Shown here in pieces: positions 17,704 through 27,871 of a DNA stretch of 64,000 bases (position 1 is the first letter of the stretch; every line of letters begins with the position of its first letter). Source of the stretch: Candidatus Ichthyocystis sparus (lineage in GTDB: Bacteria; Pseudomonadota; Gammaproteobacteria; Burkholderiales; 2013Ark19i); NCBI RefSeq assembly GCF_900078745.1, contig NZ_FKII01000046.1, positions 21,676 to 85,675 of the forward strand, read 5' to 3'. The notes under the pieces were generated by a model. It saw only the letters and a list, made by a program, of their open reading frames with translations, had not been told where the DNA came from and did not search any database. The position numbers and the translations under genes are program-made.

Positions 17704-17895
17704 CTACCTAGTTTTACTTATTTTGCTTTGACCATACTGGCCATAAGCAAAACCATAATGATTGCCATAAGCTCCATAAGACTGACCATAGCTACTACCA
17801 TACTGACCGTAGCTACCATATTGCTTGTATGAGCTCTGATGGCAATCGTTGCAAGTACTATTGGATGCACGGAAACTTTTCTTGCCTAATTTCAT
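17704..17895 (-). CDS. Small Tyr/Gly/Ser/Gln-rich prion-like peptide, first gene of operon
   Basis: 63 residues with a strong ribosome site (AAAGGGGG) 7 nt before the ATG. A basic N-terminus and a CxxC-containing segment ('STCNDCHQ') are followed by about 30 residues made almost only of Y, G, S, Q, A, N and H. Repeats are 'YGSYGQYG', 'SSYGQSYGAYG' and 'YGQYGQ'. This [S/G]Y[G/S]Q pattern is characteristic of phase-separating low-complexity domains in eukaryotic FET proteins; the comparison is compositional. The next gene starts 3 nt downstream. Confidence 0.7.
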   Translation of the reverse strand: MKLGKKSFRASNSTCNDCHQSSYKQYGSYGQYGSSYGQSYGAYGNHYGFAYGQYGQSKISKTR

Positions 17896-17940
17896 AATAA
17901 TCCCCCTTTAAAAGATCCCCCATAGAATAGAAGATCATAT

Positions 17941-18017
17941 TGGTCGGGGAGAGAGGATTTGAACCTCCGGCCTCTACGTCCCGAACGTAGCGCTCTACCT
18001 GGCTAAGCTACACCCCG
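17941..18017 (-). tRNA. tRNA-Pro (CGG)
   Basis: 77 nt including CCA on the minus strand. The anticodon stem-loop CTACG-TTCGGGA-CGTAG gives anticodon CGG, and the T-arm GGAGGTTCAAATCCTCT is canonical. The acceptor stem CGGGGTG/CTCCCCG pairs except for a U6-U67 mismatch. It lies 7 bp downstream of ispB's stop on the same strand and upstream of the Tyr/Gly-rich operon. Confidence 0.93.
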
Positions 18018-18024
18018 CGATAAC

Positions 18025-19008
18025 CTACCTGTGACGATTGACGGTAAAGTCAGCTAATTCTAGCAATATTGATTTGAATTGTGAATCTACTACCTCTTCT
18101 ATAGCCTCTTTAGCCTTTTGGGAAAAATGTACCGCCTGCTGATGAACATATTCTAGTGAGCATTTTTTATGCAGTATATGTCTTATTTTATCTAAGTTTT
18201 TAACGCTCTTTTGCGACATTATTTCGCTAATTATTTGCTTTTCTTCTGAGGAAGATTGTTCTAGGGCGTGTATAATCGGCAGGGTGACTTTTCCCTCAGA
18301 CAAATCTTGACCCGTAACCTTACCGGAAAGCTTGGGGTTAGCCGTGTAATCAAGTAGGTCATCCATTAGCTGAAATGCCATGCCTATGTTGTATCCGTAA
18401 TTTGCCCACTTTTTTTGATTGTCTAGAGAGGATTCAGCAATTATGCTTCCAACTTGCGCAGCTGCACAGAATATTTGAGCTGTTTTCTTGTCTATTATGT
18501 CCATATAGTCCTGTCTCTTGAGTTCCAGGTGTTTATTGTGTACTAGCTGTATTACTTCGCCCTCTGCTGTCTTGTTTGTGGCCTCAGACATGACCTCCAG
18601 AATTTCTTGTGCTTTTACTTGAACCATTATCTGGAAAGCTCGTGTGTATAAAAAATCCCCCACCAAAATACTAACTGCATTTCCAAAGACAGCATTGGCC
18701 GTTTTACCCCCCCTACGTAGCGAACCTTCGTCAACTACATCGTCGTGAAGAAGCGTAGCGACATGTATAAGTTCAATCATGGCAGCAAGATCAGCATGCA
18801 GTAATCCTTGGTAACCACACGTGCGTGCTACAGCTAGCACAATCAGTGGCCTAATTTTTTTCCCCCCACCGTTGATAATATGTTGGGAAATATCTTCAAT
18901 TTTTTTTGTTCCAGAGGAAAGATGTTTTTTCATGGCATTTTCAAAATGTAGTAATTCTTCCTTCATAAATTCGTGTATTGCTACCAATCTATCGTGATGT
19001 TGTGTCAT
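18025..19008 (-). CDS. ispB: Octaprenyl/polyprenyl diphosphate synthase
   Basis: Adds isopentenyl units to farnesyl diphosphate to build the side chain of respiratory quinones. The protein has 327 residues, normal for the family. 'GGGKKIRP' lies near residues 47-54. The first Asp-rich motif DDVVD is at 89-93 within 'LLHDDVVDEG', and the second, DDLLD, near residue 218. AGGGG precedes the ATG. It is divergent from rplU-rpmA-obg, an arrangement common in beta- and gammaproteobacteria, which supports the ispB assignment over shorter-chain synthases. Confidence 0.93.
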   Translation of the reverse strand: MTQHHDRLVAIHEFMKEELLHFENAMKKHLSSGTKKIEDISQHIINGGGKKIRPLIVLAVARTCGYQGLLHADLAAMIELIHVATLLHDDVVDEGSLRRGGKTANAVFGNAVSILVGDFLYTRAFQIMVQVKAQEILEVMSEATNKTAEGEVIQLVHNKHLELKRQDYMDIIDKKTAQIFCAAAQVGSIIAESSLDNQKKWANYGYNIGMAFQLMDDLLDYTANPKLSGKVTGQDLSEGKVTLPIIHALEQSSSEEKQIISEIMSQKSVKNLDKIRHILHKKCSLEYVHQQAVHFSQKAKEAIEEVVDSQFKSILLELADFTVNRHR

Positions 19009-19196
19009 ATCTGACCCCTGCGATTTGCAACGTGTGATGTGGTTTATGCAGAGCTACAAGACCTTATCCGTATTGACTCAAGAAAGGGACATGTTAATAT
19101 CTTTCCGCTTTATACAGCAGCAGCGGCCGTATCATATACTTTTCGGTATCCGCTAGCTTTCATTTTAGCTTAACCTATCATAGAATTGACACTGCG

Positions 19197-19226
19197 CGTG
19201 TTTAAGCGGTGTTTTTGCTAAACACG
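19197..19226 (+). promoter_or_regulatory. Stem-loop in rplU leader
   Basis: An inverted repeat of about 10 bp (CGTGTTTA-A-GC / GCTAAACACG, one bulged A) lies 10 nt upstream of the rplU ribosome site AGGAG (19236-19240). It could control L21 translation or act as an attenuator, as leader structures do for many ribosomal operons. No T-run follows, so simple termination is unlikely. Confidence 0.4.
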
Positions 19227-19248
19227 TTTCTACTCAGGAGCTTAATTT

Positions 19249-19560
19249 ATGTATGCAGTTTTTAAGACCGGTGGTAAGCAGTATCGTGCTTCCGTCGGGG
19301 ATGTCATACGTGTGGAGCGTTTGGATGCCGAAGTTGGTTCTAGTTGGAATTTTGAAGAGATTTTGCTTGTAAAGCGTTCTGAAGAAGAAATAGATGTAGG
19401 CTGCCCTTTTTTGGATGGCGTTTCTGTGAAAGCCACTGTGGTATCAGCTGGTCGTGGGGAGAAGATACATATTTTTAAGATGCGCCGCCGTAAGCATTAT
19501 CAGAAGAGACAGGGGCATCGCCAGTATTACACTGATGTTCGTATTGATAGCATTGGATAG
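19249..19560 (+). CDS. rplU: 50S ribosomal protein L21
   Basis: Binds 23S rRNA in the large subunit. 103 residues, typical length. It starts with the family signature 'MYAVFKTGGKQYRASVGD' and carries the basic C-terminal 'KMRRRKHYQKRQGHRQ' segment. AGGAG lies 8 nt upstream. First gene of rplU-rpmA-obg, a near-universal bacterial cluster. Confidence 0.97.
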   Translation: MYAVFKTGGKQYRASVGDVIRVERLDAEVGSSWNFEEILLVKRSEEEIDVGCPFLDGVSVKATVVSAGRGEKIHIFKMRRRKHYQKRQGHRQYYTDVRIDSIG

Positions 19561-19599
19561 TTTTTGATGATTGTTCCGCTTACAATGTGAGGTTTTATT

Positions 19600-19869
19600 A
19601 TGGCTCATAAGAAGGCTGGTGGTAGTTCTCGTAATGGTCGTGACTCTGAGTCAAAGCGACTGGGAATCAAGGTTTTTGGTGGCCAGTTTGTAAAGGCTGG
19701 TGGTATTGTTGTTCGTCAACGTGGTACAAGTTTTCATCCAGGAAAGAACGTTGGCCTGGGTCGCGATTATACTCTCTTTGCACTAACCCCAGGTCACGTT
19801 AAATTTACTGTGGGGGGACGTTTGAAGAGAAGAGTAGTATCAATTATTCCAGCTACTTGCGTTTCTTAG
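19600..19869 (+). CDS. rpmA: 50S ribosomal protein L27
   Basis: Large-subunit protein whose N-terminal tail reaches the peptidyl-transferase centre. 89 residues starting '[16 protein letters not shown]', the conserved N-terminus with no cleavable extension. It continues with '[19 protein letters not shown]', also canonical. Lies 39 bp after rplU and 6 bp before obg, so co-transcribed. Confidence 0.97.
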   Translation: MAHKKAGGSSRNGRDSESKRLGIKVFGGQFVKAGGIVVRQRGTSFHPGKNVGLGRDYTLFALTPGHVKFTVGGRLKRRVVSIIPATCVS

Positions 19870-20928
<1,059 letters not shown>

Positions 20929-21051
20929 TAACGTAGACCGTATCCTCCTTTACTTATACATAGTGGCATGGCCTGATTTAATAATTAAGAATAAATATTG
21001 CTAATTTCAAATTATCATCTTGTTAACTGAATCTTACCTTTAAGGTGATGT

Positions 21052-21723
21052 ATGGGTTCCTTCTCGTCTTTGGAACGTTTTCATAAATTGTTTATCCTGC
21101 CCGCTTTTATCAATAGACGCGTTTTTATTCTCGTAATACTACTGGTACTTTCTAATATCCTTCAGTCTGTTGTTATTTTGAAATTGATTGACTCAAGTAG
21201 AGAGAATCGCTTTATCATAGTTGGAGATGCGAATGGACATCTGAAAACTTTAGATATAGAACCATTTCTTCCTACAGCAGCTAATGTTTCATATTTTATT
21301 CGCCTTTGGGTAGAAAGACTATTGTCAGTTGATATTCGTAGCATACGTAGGGATTTATCCTTGGCATCCTCTTGGGTCAGGGGACCAGCAGTTACAGAAC
21401 TATACAGATTTGTACAGTCAGATATGCCCGGCAAAAATATTTCCGATAACAAAGGATATGGACGTTCCGTGTCTTTTCACTCCCTAGTTATCGGGGGAAA
21501 TCATGATGCGCGCTATGCTGACTTAACCCTTACATTGACCATTTATCACAATGGAGCAGTAACAAGCCGCGAAGATAAAATGATGCACATAGAGTTTTTT
21601 ATTTTGCCACCAGTGCATGAAAATGATGCAAAATATAATCCATTAGGTTTGTTTGTAACTCATTTTTCTATTTCTCCTATGAATGCCTCCGGAATAGCAT
21701 CAAGCTTAGGACATAGTTCCTGA
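21052..21723 (+). CDS. Orphan VirB8/TrbF-like inner-membrane protein
   Basis: 223 residues. A short cytoplasmic N-terminus is followed by one membrane helix (about 25-48, 'VFILVILLVLSNILQSVVIL') and an extracytoplasmic domain of about 170 residues. 'NPLGLFVTHFSISP' near the C-terminus resembles the conserved 'NPLG.xV' strand of VirB8/TrbF/DotI proteins of type IV secretion systems. 'FIRLWVERLLSVD' also fits the first helix of that NTF2-like fold. No other secretion gene is nearby. Either it works with a secretion locus elsewhere or the resemblance reflects a shared fold. The assignment is tentative. Confidence 0.5.
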   Translation: MGSFSSLERFHKLFILPAFINRRVFILVILLVLSNILQSVVILKLIDSSRENRFIIVGDANGHLKTLDIEPFLPTAANVSYFIRLWVERLLSVDIRSIRRDLSLASSWVRGPAVTELYRFVQSDMPGKNISDNKGYGRSVSFHSLVIGGNHDARYADLTLTLTIYHNGAVTSREDKMMHIEFFILPPVHENDAKYNPLGLFVTHFSISPMNASGIASSLGHSS

Positions 21724-21764
21724 TTGTTTTTGTTGAAGTAAGTTTATACAAGGTAAAATCATAT

Positions 21765-22592
21765 ATGTCTTTTCAAATGACTGATGAGAACATTGTTAAC
21801 AAGGCATGGATTGAGCGCACATCTTTATCAAGTAAAACTATTGCTCCAGAATATAGAGATTGTATCAACCGAATTTTATCTTCTTTAGATAATGGTTATC
21901 TGCGTTTAGCAGAATTTGTATCTGGTGAGTGGATTACCCACGAATGGTTGAAGAAGGCAATCGTTTTGTCATTTCGTACACAAACAATGAAATTATATGA
22001 AAATGGTGTTTTTCGTTATTTTGATATGTGCAAGCTTAAATTCTCAGATTTTGACGAGAATGATTTCTATGAGTCAAAGTGTCGCGTTGTTCCAGGTGCA
22101 ATAGTAAGATTTGGTTCCTATGTTGCACCTAGCGTAATATTAATGCCATGCTTCGTAAATGTTGGCTGTTACGTTGATAAGGGTACAATGATCGATATAG
22201 GTGCAGTTTTAGGTGGGGGTGCTCAGATTGGCAAGAATTGCCATATATCTGCTAACTCTGTGATCGGAGGAGTCCTAGAGCCAATCCAAGATAGGCCAGT
22301 TATCATCGAAGATGATGTATTAATAGGTGCAGGATCCGTTATAGCAGAAGGTATTATAGTAAAACGCGGTAGCGTTGTAGGAGCAGGGGTTTGCATAAGC
22401 GCTTCTACTAGAATAGTGAATAGAGATACCGGATCTATATCATACGGTGTAGTTCCAGAATATTCAGTGGTTGTTCCTGGATCATGCAAAGATAAAGGTG
22501 GTTGCAGCATATCCTGCGCTGTTATAGTAAAAACAGTTGATGATGGTACACGTAAGAAGATCGTTTTTAGTGAATTGTTAAGGGATGAATAA
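21765..22592 (+). CDS. dapD: 2,3,4,5-tetrahydropyridine-2,6-dicarboxylate N-succinyltransferase
   Basis: Succinyl-CoA-dependent step of the diaminopimelate/lysine pathway, supplying peptidoglycan cross-links. 275 residues, typical length. The N-terminal helical domain is followed by a left-handed beta-helix with hexapeptide repeats (about 105-230, e.g. 'VNVGCYVDKGTMIDIGAVLG'), including the family segment 'GGGAQIGKNCHIS'. Its last 8 bases overlap dapE (ATGAATAA), so the two enzymes are translated together. Confidence 0.95.
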   Translation: MSFQMTDENIVNKAWIERTSLSSKTIAPEYRDCINRILSSLDNGYLRLAEFVSGEWITHEWLKKAIVLSFRTQTMKLYENGVFRYFDMCKLKFSDFDENDFYESKCRVVPGAIVRFGSYVAPSVILMPCFVNVGCYVDKGTMIDIGAVLGGGAQIGKNCHISANSVIGGVLEPIQDRPVIIEDDVLIGAGSVIAEGIIVKRGSVVGAGVCISASTRIVNRDTGSISYGVVPEYSVVVPGSCKDKGGCSISCAVIVKTVDDGTRKKIVFSELLRDE

Positions 22593-23733
22593 AGTTTTAG
22601 AGCTGTCCAAGGAACTTATTGCCTGTCCATCAGTCTCCCCAGAAGATGCAGGGTGCCAGGATATTATTATCTCCCGTCTCGAGAAGTCTGGTTTTTTTTG
22701 CAGAAGACTTAATTATGGAAATGTGAAAAATTTTTGGGCCACCCATGGTAAAGGTAGCCCATGCATTTGTTTTGCCGGACATACTGATGTGGTACCAGTA
22801 GGATTATTTTCAGAGTGGAGCTATCCTCCTTTCGATCCAGTTGTTTCTAATGGCTATCTTTATGGTAGAGGAGCCTGCGATATGAAAACCGGATTAGCCG
22901 CTCTGGTGGTTGCTGCTGAAGATTTTGTGACGGAATTTCCTGATCATAGCGGTACTATATGTTTTTTAGTTACTTCTGATGAAGAATCTTATGCGATAGA
23001 TGGAACGGCTAAAGTAGTAAAATGGTTGAAGGAACAGAATGTAGAAATTGATTTTTGCCTTGTTGGTGAACCAGTTAGCCTGTCTCGTATAGGAGATAGA
23101 ATTAAAAATGGCGCTCGTGGGTCGCTGTCTTGTAACTTTACTGTTTCAGGTACACAAGGTCATGTCTCATACGAAAATGCAAATAATGCATGCCATAACG
23201 CATTGGCGTTCTTGACTAATCTTGTTTCACATCATTGGGATTGTGGTAACAATAATTTCCAAAAAACCTCACTGCAAATTACCAATATTAAAGCAGGTGT
23301 TGGGGTTGATAATGTTGTCCCTGGGTCCTGCTATGTAGCCATAAATATTAGATATTGCCCCGATCATCATGAAAGTGATTTGAAGGCAGAGATTGATCAA
23401 ATAATTCTTGATACAAGGGTAACGTTATCTAATAAGAAATGGGTTTCTGGAGCTATTCCTTTCTATTCTAATACAGGTTATATGTCCGAAGTTTTATCTA
23501 AACAAACGGAACTAATAACCGGTTACAGACCAGTTGTTAATACAAAAGGAGGTGCAAGTGATGGTCGTTTCATCGTCGATATTTGTAGAGAAGTAGTAGA
23601 ATTTGGTGTTGTTGGTGATACAGCTCATCAAGTAGATGAACGAGTTTTGGTGAGTGATGTAGATATTCTCGTTGGCATATATCGCGGCGTTTTAGATGAA
23701 TTGTTGAGTTACCGTGAAGGAGTTAGTAAATAA
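22585..23733 (+). CDS. dapE: Succinyl-diaminopimelate desuccinylase
   Basis: Zinc-dependent M20 hydrolase that releases LL-diaminopimelate from the succinylated intermediate. 382 residues. Metal ligands and catalytic residues are visible: 'GHTDVVPVG' near 64, 'GRGACDMKTGLA' near 92-103 and 'TSDEES' near 130. The dimerisation domain is in the middle and a C-terminal 'TKGGASDGRFI' carries the substrate-binding segment. Overlaps dapD and acts two steps after it. Confidence 0.95.
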   Translation: MNKVLELSKELIACPSVSPEDAGCQDIIISRLEKSGFFCRRLNYGNVKNFWATHGKGSPCICFAGHTDVVPVGLFSEWSYPPFDPVVSNGYLYGRGACDMKTGLAALVVAAEDFVTEFPDHSGTICFLVTSDEESYAIDGTAKVVKWLKEQNVEIDFCLVGEPVSLSRIGDRIKNGARGSLSCNFTVSGTQGHVSYENANNACHNALAFLTNLVSHHWDCGNNNFQKTSLQITNIKAGVGVDNVVPGSCYVAINIRYCPDHHESDLKAEIDQIILDTRVTLSNKKWVSGAIPFYSNTGYMSEVLSKQTELITGYRPVVNTKGGASDGRFIVDICREVVEFGVVGDTAHQVDERVLVSDVDILVGIYRGVLDELLSYREGVSK

Positions 23734-24048
23734 GCTCGGTTTTATTATGGATTCTAAGCTAGTTTTTTATAATTGAGAATATCAATAAATTTTTGTTGTT
23801 AGTTTAAACGTATTTTTTCCTTCTGTAATAACGTTTTGCAGATATCGGACGTTTCCGTTGGGTTATTTTAGTAGATGAGCCGCCTAATTTTGTTGGTAGT
23901 TTTTTGTCCAACCCCTGAATTACTGTCTAATTAATGAAAAATTAAGATATCAACAATAAAGATGTCAATAATAAATTTATAAGAAGCTAGATTGGACATA
24001 TATAATGTATAAAAACAAAGAATTACAACTTACATTATTGGAAGGTAT
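23734..24048 (+). other. Upstream region of clpA without clpS
   Basis: 315 bp with no frame long enough for the adaptor ClpS, which often precedes clpA. A TATAAT at 24001-24006 is a possible -10 element, but no matching -35 box was found. GGAAGG 5 nt before ATG 24049 is the ribosome site. Confidence 0.4.
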
Positions 24049-26367
24049 ATGATATCTCAAGAACTAGAAATTACTCTCCATAATGCTTTTGTTGAGGCGC
24101 GACAAAAAAGACATGAGTTCATTACTGTTGAACATTTGTTGTTGTCGCTGCTCGATAACCACTCCGCAGCAGATGTTTTGCGCCTATGTTCAGTTCATAT
24201 AGATCTTCTAAGGCGTCAATTATCTCTATTTATAGATGAACATACTCCAATTGTTCAAGGTGACCAAATTGTTGATACTAGTCCAACTTTGGGGTTCCAA
24301 AGAGTTATTCAAAGAGCAATTCTACATGTACAATCATCCGGTAAAACCGAGGTTACAGGCGCCAATGTTTTAGTTTCTATTTTCTCAGAACGAGATTCAC
24401 ACGCACTTTATTTCTTAAATGAGCAGGGATTGACTAGAAGTGACGTAGTAAATTGTGTATCCAATGGTAGTGTTAATAGAAGTAGTGATAATGATTTTTC
24501 TCGTAGCCTAAGTATGGATAACGTGGCCCATAATTTGCCAGACGAGGTTTCCTATCCCGATGAAGATGCTTTTGAAGTATACACACATAATTTGAACAAA
24601 ATGGCCCTATCGGGGGGTATAGATAGGCTAATTGGCAGGGAAAAAGAAATCAATCGAGTAGCACAAGTACTGTGTCGTCGTAGAAAAAATAACCCTATCC
24701 TAGTTGGAGAAGCTGGAGTTGGGAAAACCGCAATTGTAGAAGGATTGGCTCAGCTAATCGTGCAGCGTAAAGTTCCTGATATTCTCAGAGGTGCAGTAGT
24801 ATACCTTTTAGATATGGGGGTATTACTTGCTGGAACAAAATATAGAGGAGATTTTGAACAGCGCCTAAAATCAGTTATTCACGGACTGTCCAAACGACCG
24901 TACTCTATTCTCTTTATTGATGAAATACATACCATGATAGGAGCCGGATCGTCTTCTGGTGGTACATTAGATGCCTCAAATTTGCTTAAACCTGCTCTAT
25001 CATCCGGTCAATTACGCTGCATAGGAGCTACAACTTACTCTGAGTTTAGAGGGATATTCGATAAAGATGCTGCCCTGTCTCGTCGGTTTCAAAGAATAAA
25101 TATTGATGAGCCGTCAGTAGTAGATACAATACAAATACTTATGGGAATGAAGGAATATCTAGAACAACACCACTCTGTTGAATATACAAAAGCAGCAATT
25201 GTATCTGCAGCAGAACTGTCATCAAAATACATTAACGATCGTAACTTGCCTGATAAAGCCATAGATGTTTTAGATGAAGCAGGGGCAGCACAACATCTAC
25301 TTTCAGAGAAGAATCGTAAAAAAATTATAGATAAAGCAGAAATAGAAGATGTAGTCGCAAATATGTCTAGAGTTTCTCCTGCTGCCGTTAGTAGTGATGA
25401 TCGTGCACTGCTTTTTAGAATAGAGCGCGACCTGAAGTCCGTTATTTTTGGTCAAGATGCAGCAATTGATTCCCTAACATCTGCTATTAAATTGTCGCGT
25501 GCTGGTCTTAATTCGCCAAATAAGCCTATAGGCAGCTTTTTATTTAGTGGACCAACTGGTGTCGGGAAGACAGAATTGGCTAGGCAGTTAGCATATTTAT
25601 TAGGCCTAACTTTAGTTAGGTTTGATATGTCTGAATATATGGAAAGGCATGCTGTATCAAGGCTTATAGGCTCACCTCCAGGTTATGTCGGATACGATCG
25701 AGGAGGGTTGCTTACTGAAACAATTTGTAAGGTGCCACATTGCGTTTTATTGCTAGATGAAATTGAGAAAGCACATACCGATGTTTTTAATATTTTGTTG
25801 CAAGTTATGGATCACGGTACGCTGACAGATAACATTGGAAGAAAGGCAGATTTTCGTAATATTATAATTATAATGACAACTAATATAGGTGCTGAGTCTT
25901 TGCAAAAGCCGGTTTTGGGATTTAATTCCAAAAGAGAGCATGGTGATGAATTAGTAGAGATCAAGAAGGTGTTTTCTCCAGAATTTCGTAATCGCCTAGA
26001 CGAAATTGTTTGTTTTAAAGCTCTTGATAAAGAAGTAATAAACTCTGTTGTTAATAAGTTTTTATTACAACTCGAAGAACAACTGCTAGATAAAAATATT
26101 GAGGTTACCTTTACTAATAACATTCGTAGCTATCTATCTAAAAATGGCTTTGATCCTGTTATGGGTGCTAGACCACTTAATCGACTTATAGTAAATAAAA
26201 TACGCAAACCTATATCAGAGGAGACTCTTTTTGGTGGCCTTTCTAACGGAGGTAAGGTCAGTATCGATATAGATGAGAACGGGATAATAAAATTCGACCT
26301 AGATAACCGCCTCCCACTTAATCCTACTAAGGAAGAGAGGCAGCCAGAGAAAGAAAAAACAGCCTAA
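24049..26367 (+). CDS. clpA: ATP-dependent protease unfoldase ClpA
   Basis: AAA+ unfoldase that feeds substrates to ClpP. 772 residues. The N domain (1-145) is a double Clp_N repeat. AAA module 1 has Walker A 'GEAGVGKT' near 222 and Walker B 'ILFIDEIH' near 289. AAA module 2 has Walker A 'GPTGVGKT' near 501 and Walker B 'LLLDEIEKA' near 566. It lacks the long middle coiled coil of ClpB, which separates it from that family. The acidic/basic tail 'KEERQPEKEKTA' looks unstructured. Ends 3 bp from the convergent symporter gene. Confidence 0.93.
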   Translation: MISQELEITLHNAFVEARQKRHEFITVEHLLLSLLDNHSAADVLRLCSVHIDLLRRQLSLFIDEHTPIVQGDQIVDTSPTLGFQRVIQRAILHVQSSGKTEVTGANVLVSIFSERDSHALYFLNEQGLTRSDVVNCVSNGSVNRSSDNDFSRSLSMDNVAHNLPDEVSYPDEDAFEVYTHNLNKMALSGGIDRLIGREKEINRVAQVLCRRRKNNPILVGEAGVGKTAIVEGLAQLIVQRKVPDILRGAVVYLLDMGVLLAGTKYRGDFEQRLKSVIHGLSKRPYSILFIDEIHTMIGAGSSSGGTLDASNLLKPALSSGQLRCIGATTYSEFRGIFDKDAALSRRFQRINIDEPSVVDTIQILMGMKEYLEQHHSVEYTKAAIVSAAELSSKYINDRNLPDKAIDVLDEAGAAQHLLSEKNRKKIIDKAEIEDVVANMSRVSPAAVSSDDRALLFRIERDLKSVIFGQDAAIDSLTSAIKLSRAGLNSPNKPIGSFLFSGPTGVGKTELARQLAYLLGLTLVRFDMSEYMERHAVSRLIGSPPGYVGYDRGGLLTETICKVPHCVLLLDEIEKAHTDVFNILLQVMDHGTLTDNIGRKADFRNIIIIMTTNIGAESLQKPVLGFNSKREHGDELVEIKKVFSPEFRNRLDEIVCFKALDKEVINSVVNKFLLQLEEQLLDKNIEVTFTNNIRSYLSKNGFDPVMGARPLNRLIVNKIRKPISEETLFGGLSNGGKVSIDIDENGIIKFDLDNRLPLNPTKEERQPEKEKTA

Positions 26368-26370
26368 ACG

Positions 26371-27813
26371 CTACTGTATTGCATGTATTTTATAGATTAC
26401 TTTTTTGTCGTATCTGGTGGCGAAGATTCCTATAACACCACCCAATAAGCTTCCTAATATTCCAACAATGGAGGTGGATGCTGACATATTGCCAGTTGAT
26501 ATACCCCATGTAGCCCAGAACAACATAGCAGTAGCTATGGAGAAGTAAGCTACTTTTTTGTTCGCCCTGTTGGGGCAGAACAATGCCAGGCTAAACGGAA
26601 CAAATATAAACACACAGCTTATAGAAAAAGATCCAGTTATTACGTCTAGGATCATTTTGTTGGATATCAGATTAAAAATAACGACAAGTATACCTATTCC
26701 CACAGAAACAGAACGAATCGTAAAAAGCAATTGACTATCACTCTTAGGGAATTTAAATATAGGTACTATCAGGTTTTTAGCTATAATTACAGAAGATGCA
26801 AGGACTCCTGCACTGGCTGTTCCCATTAGCCCAGATACTATTGCACCAAAAAACAAAACACGTGCTAAAAACGGAGTATAGTTGAGGATAAATTCCGGAA
26901 GTATCATCTGGGTATCAGTTGCAGCATATTGAGTCACCAAATCTGGTACCAGTATGGTTGCAGCGTAGCCAAAAACTATTGGACATAATCCTAAGATAAG
27001 ATACAAAACACTTGCAGTTAGGGAGCTAGCGACTATCGTATTTTCAGTTTTTGCAGAGTTTACCCTCTGAAAAACATCCTGCTGCGGGATCAATCCGCAA
27101 GGTATGGTTAAAAGTGAAGATACAAGAGCAACTACCTCGGACCACGATCTGTTTCTGAGAAAATCCATTTTGTGTGCTTGCTGAGCATGATGGAATATTT
27201 CAGCCGGGTGTATCTTGCCAAAGATAAGGAATGACAAAAATATCATGCTACAGATAATAATGGTTGTTTGCAGAAAGTCTGTAAGAGCTACAGACCACAT
27301 TCCACCAAACATAGTGTAAGTTACTACCACAGCTGATGATATTACTATGGACAACACATGCGATATGCTTTCTCCTGAAAGAACATCTATTATCAAGCTA
27401 AATGCCTGGATTTGTGCCGCAATCCATCCTATATAGGTTATAGCACTAACGAAACAAAACAATATCGATATCTTTTCCCCATAGTGATTGTGGAAAAAAT
27501 CACCTACTGTTACCGTGTTGCATCTATATATGCGCCGTGCGTAGAATATCGCAATAGCAATCAAACACATGGCAGCACTAAAAGGATCCATAATAATACC
27601 AATTACACCATCACGAATGAATTTTCCTGACGATCCCAGTACCGAAGAAGCACCGAACCAAGAAGAAATTATCGTGGCCGTAGCAATGGAGAAGGGAAGA
27701 TGCTTGCCAGCTATTACATAGTCCCGTGAAGACTTAACCTTTCTTCCCGCATAAACACCCAATAGGACAGAAAATATAACATACGAGGCGATGCTTAAAT
27801 TTAACCAATTCAC
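26371..27813 (-). CDS. Sodium:solute symporter family transporter (copy 1)
   Basis: 480 residues with about 13 hydrophobic helices, the layout of the SSS family (TC 2.A.21). The first helix is followed by 'DYVIAGKHLPFSIATATIIS', a family-typical loop. 'SSWFGASSVLGS' and 'PCGLIPQQDVFQRVNSAKTE' correspond to conserved SSS segments. It is 58 bp downstream of a paralogue with the same blocks and probably in the same operon. The substrate cannot be told from sequence; organic acids, amino acids or vitamins are possible. Confidence 0.85.
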   Translation of the reverse strand: MNWLNLSIASYVIFSVLLGVYAGRKVKSSRDYVIAGKHLPFSIATATIISSWFGASSVLGSSGKFIRDGVIGIIMDPFSAAMCLIAIAIFYARRIYRCNTVTVGDFFHNHYGEKISILFCFVSAITYIGWIAAQIQAFSLIIDVLSGESISHVLSIVISSAVVVTYTMFGGMWSVALTDFLQTTIIICSMIFLSFLIFGKIHPAEIFHHAQQAHKMDFLRNRSWSEVVALVSSLLTIPCGLIPQQDVFQRVNSAKTENTIVASSLTASVLYLILGLCPIVFGYAATILVPDLVTQYAATDTQMILPEFILNYTPFLARVLFFGAIVSGLMGTASAGVLASSVIIAKNLIVPIFKFPKSDSQLLFTIRSVSVGIGILVVIFNLISNKMILDVITGSFSISCVFIFVPFSLALFCPNRANKKVAYFSIATAMLFWATWGISTGNMSASTSIVGILGSLLGGVIGIFATRYDKKVIYKIHAIQ

Positions 27814-27871
27814 AATGATTCCTGTATTTAATACTTAATATTTATACGCATAATATATTAGCCAATTAAAA

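Noticed and set aside
19186..19191. TTGACA as a -35 box for rplU
   Set aside because: No acceptable -10 hexamer lies 16-18 nt downstream; that region forms the leader hairpin.
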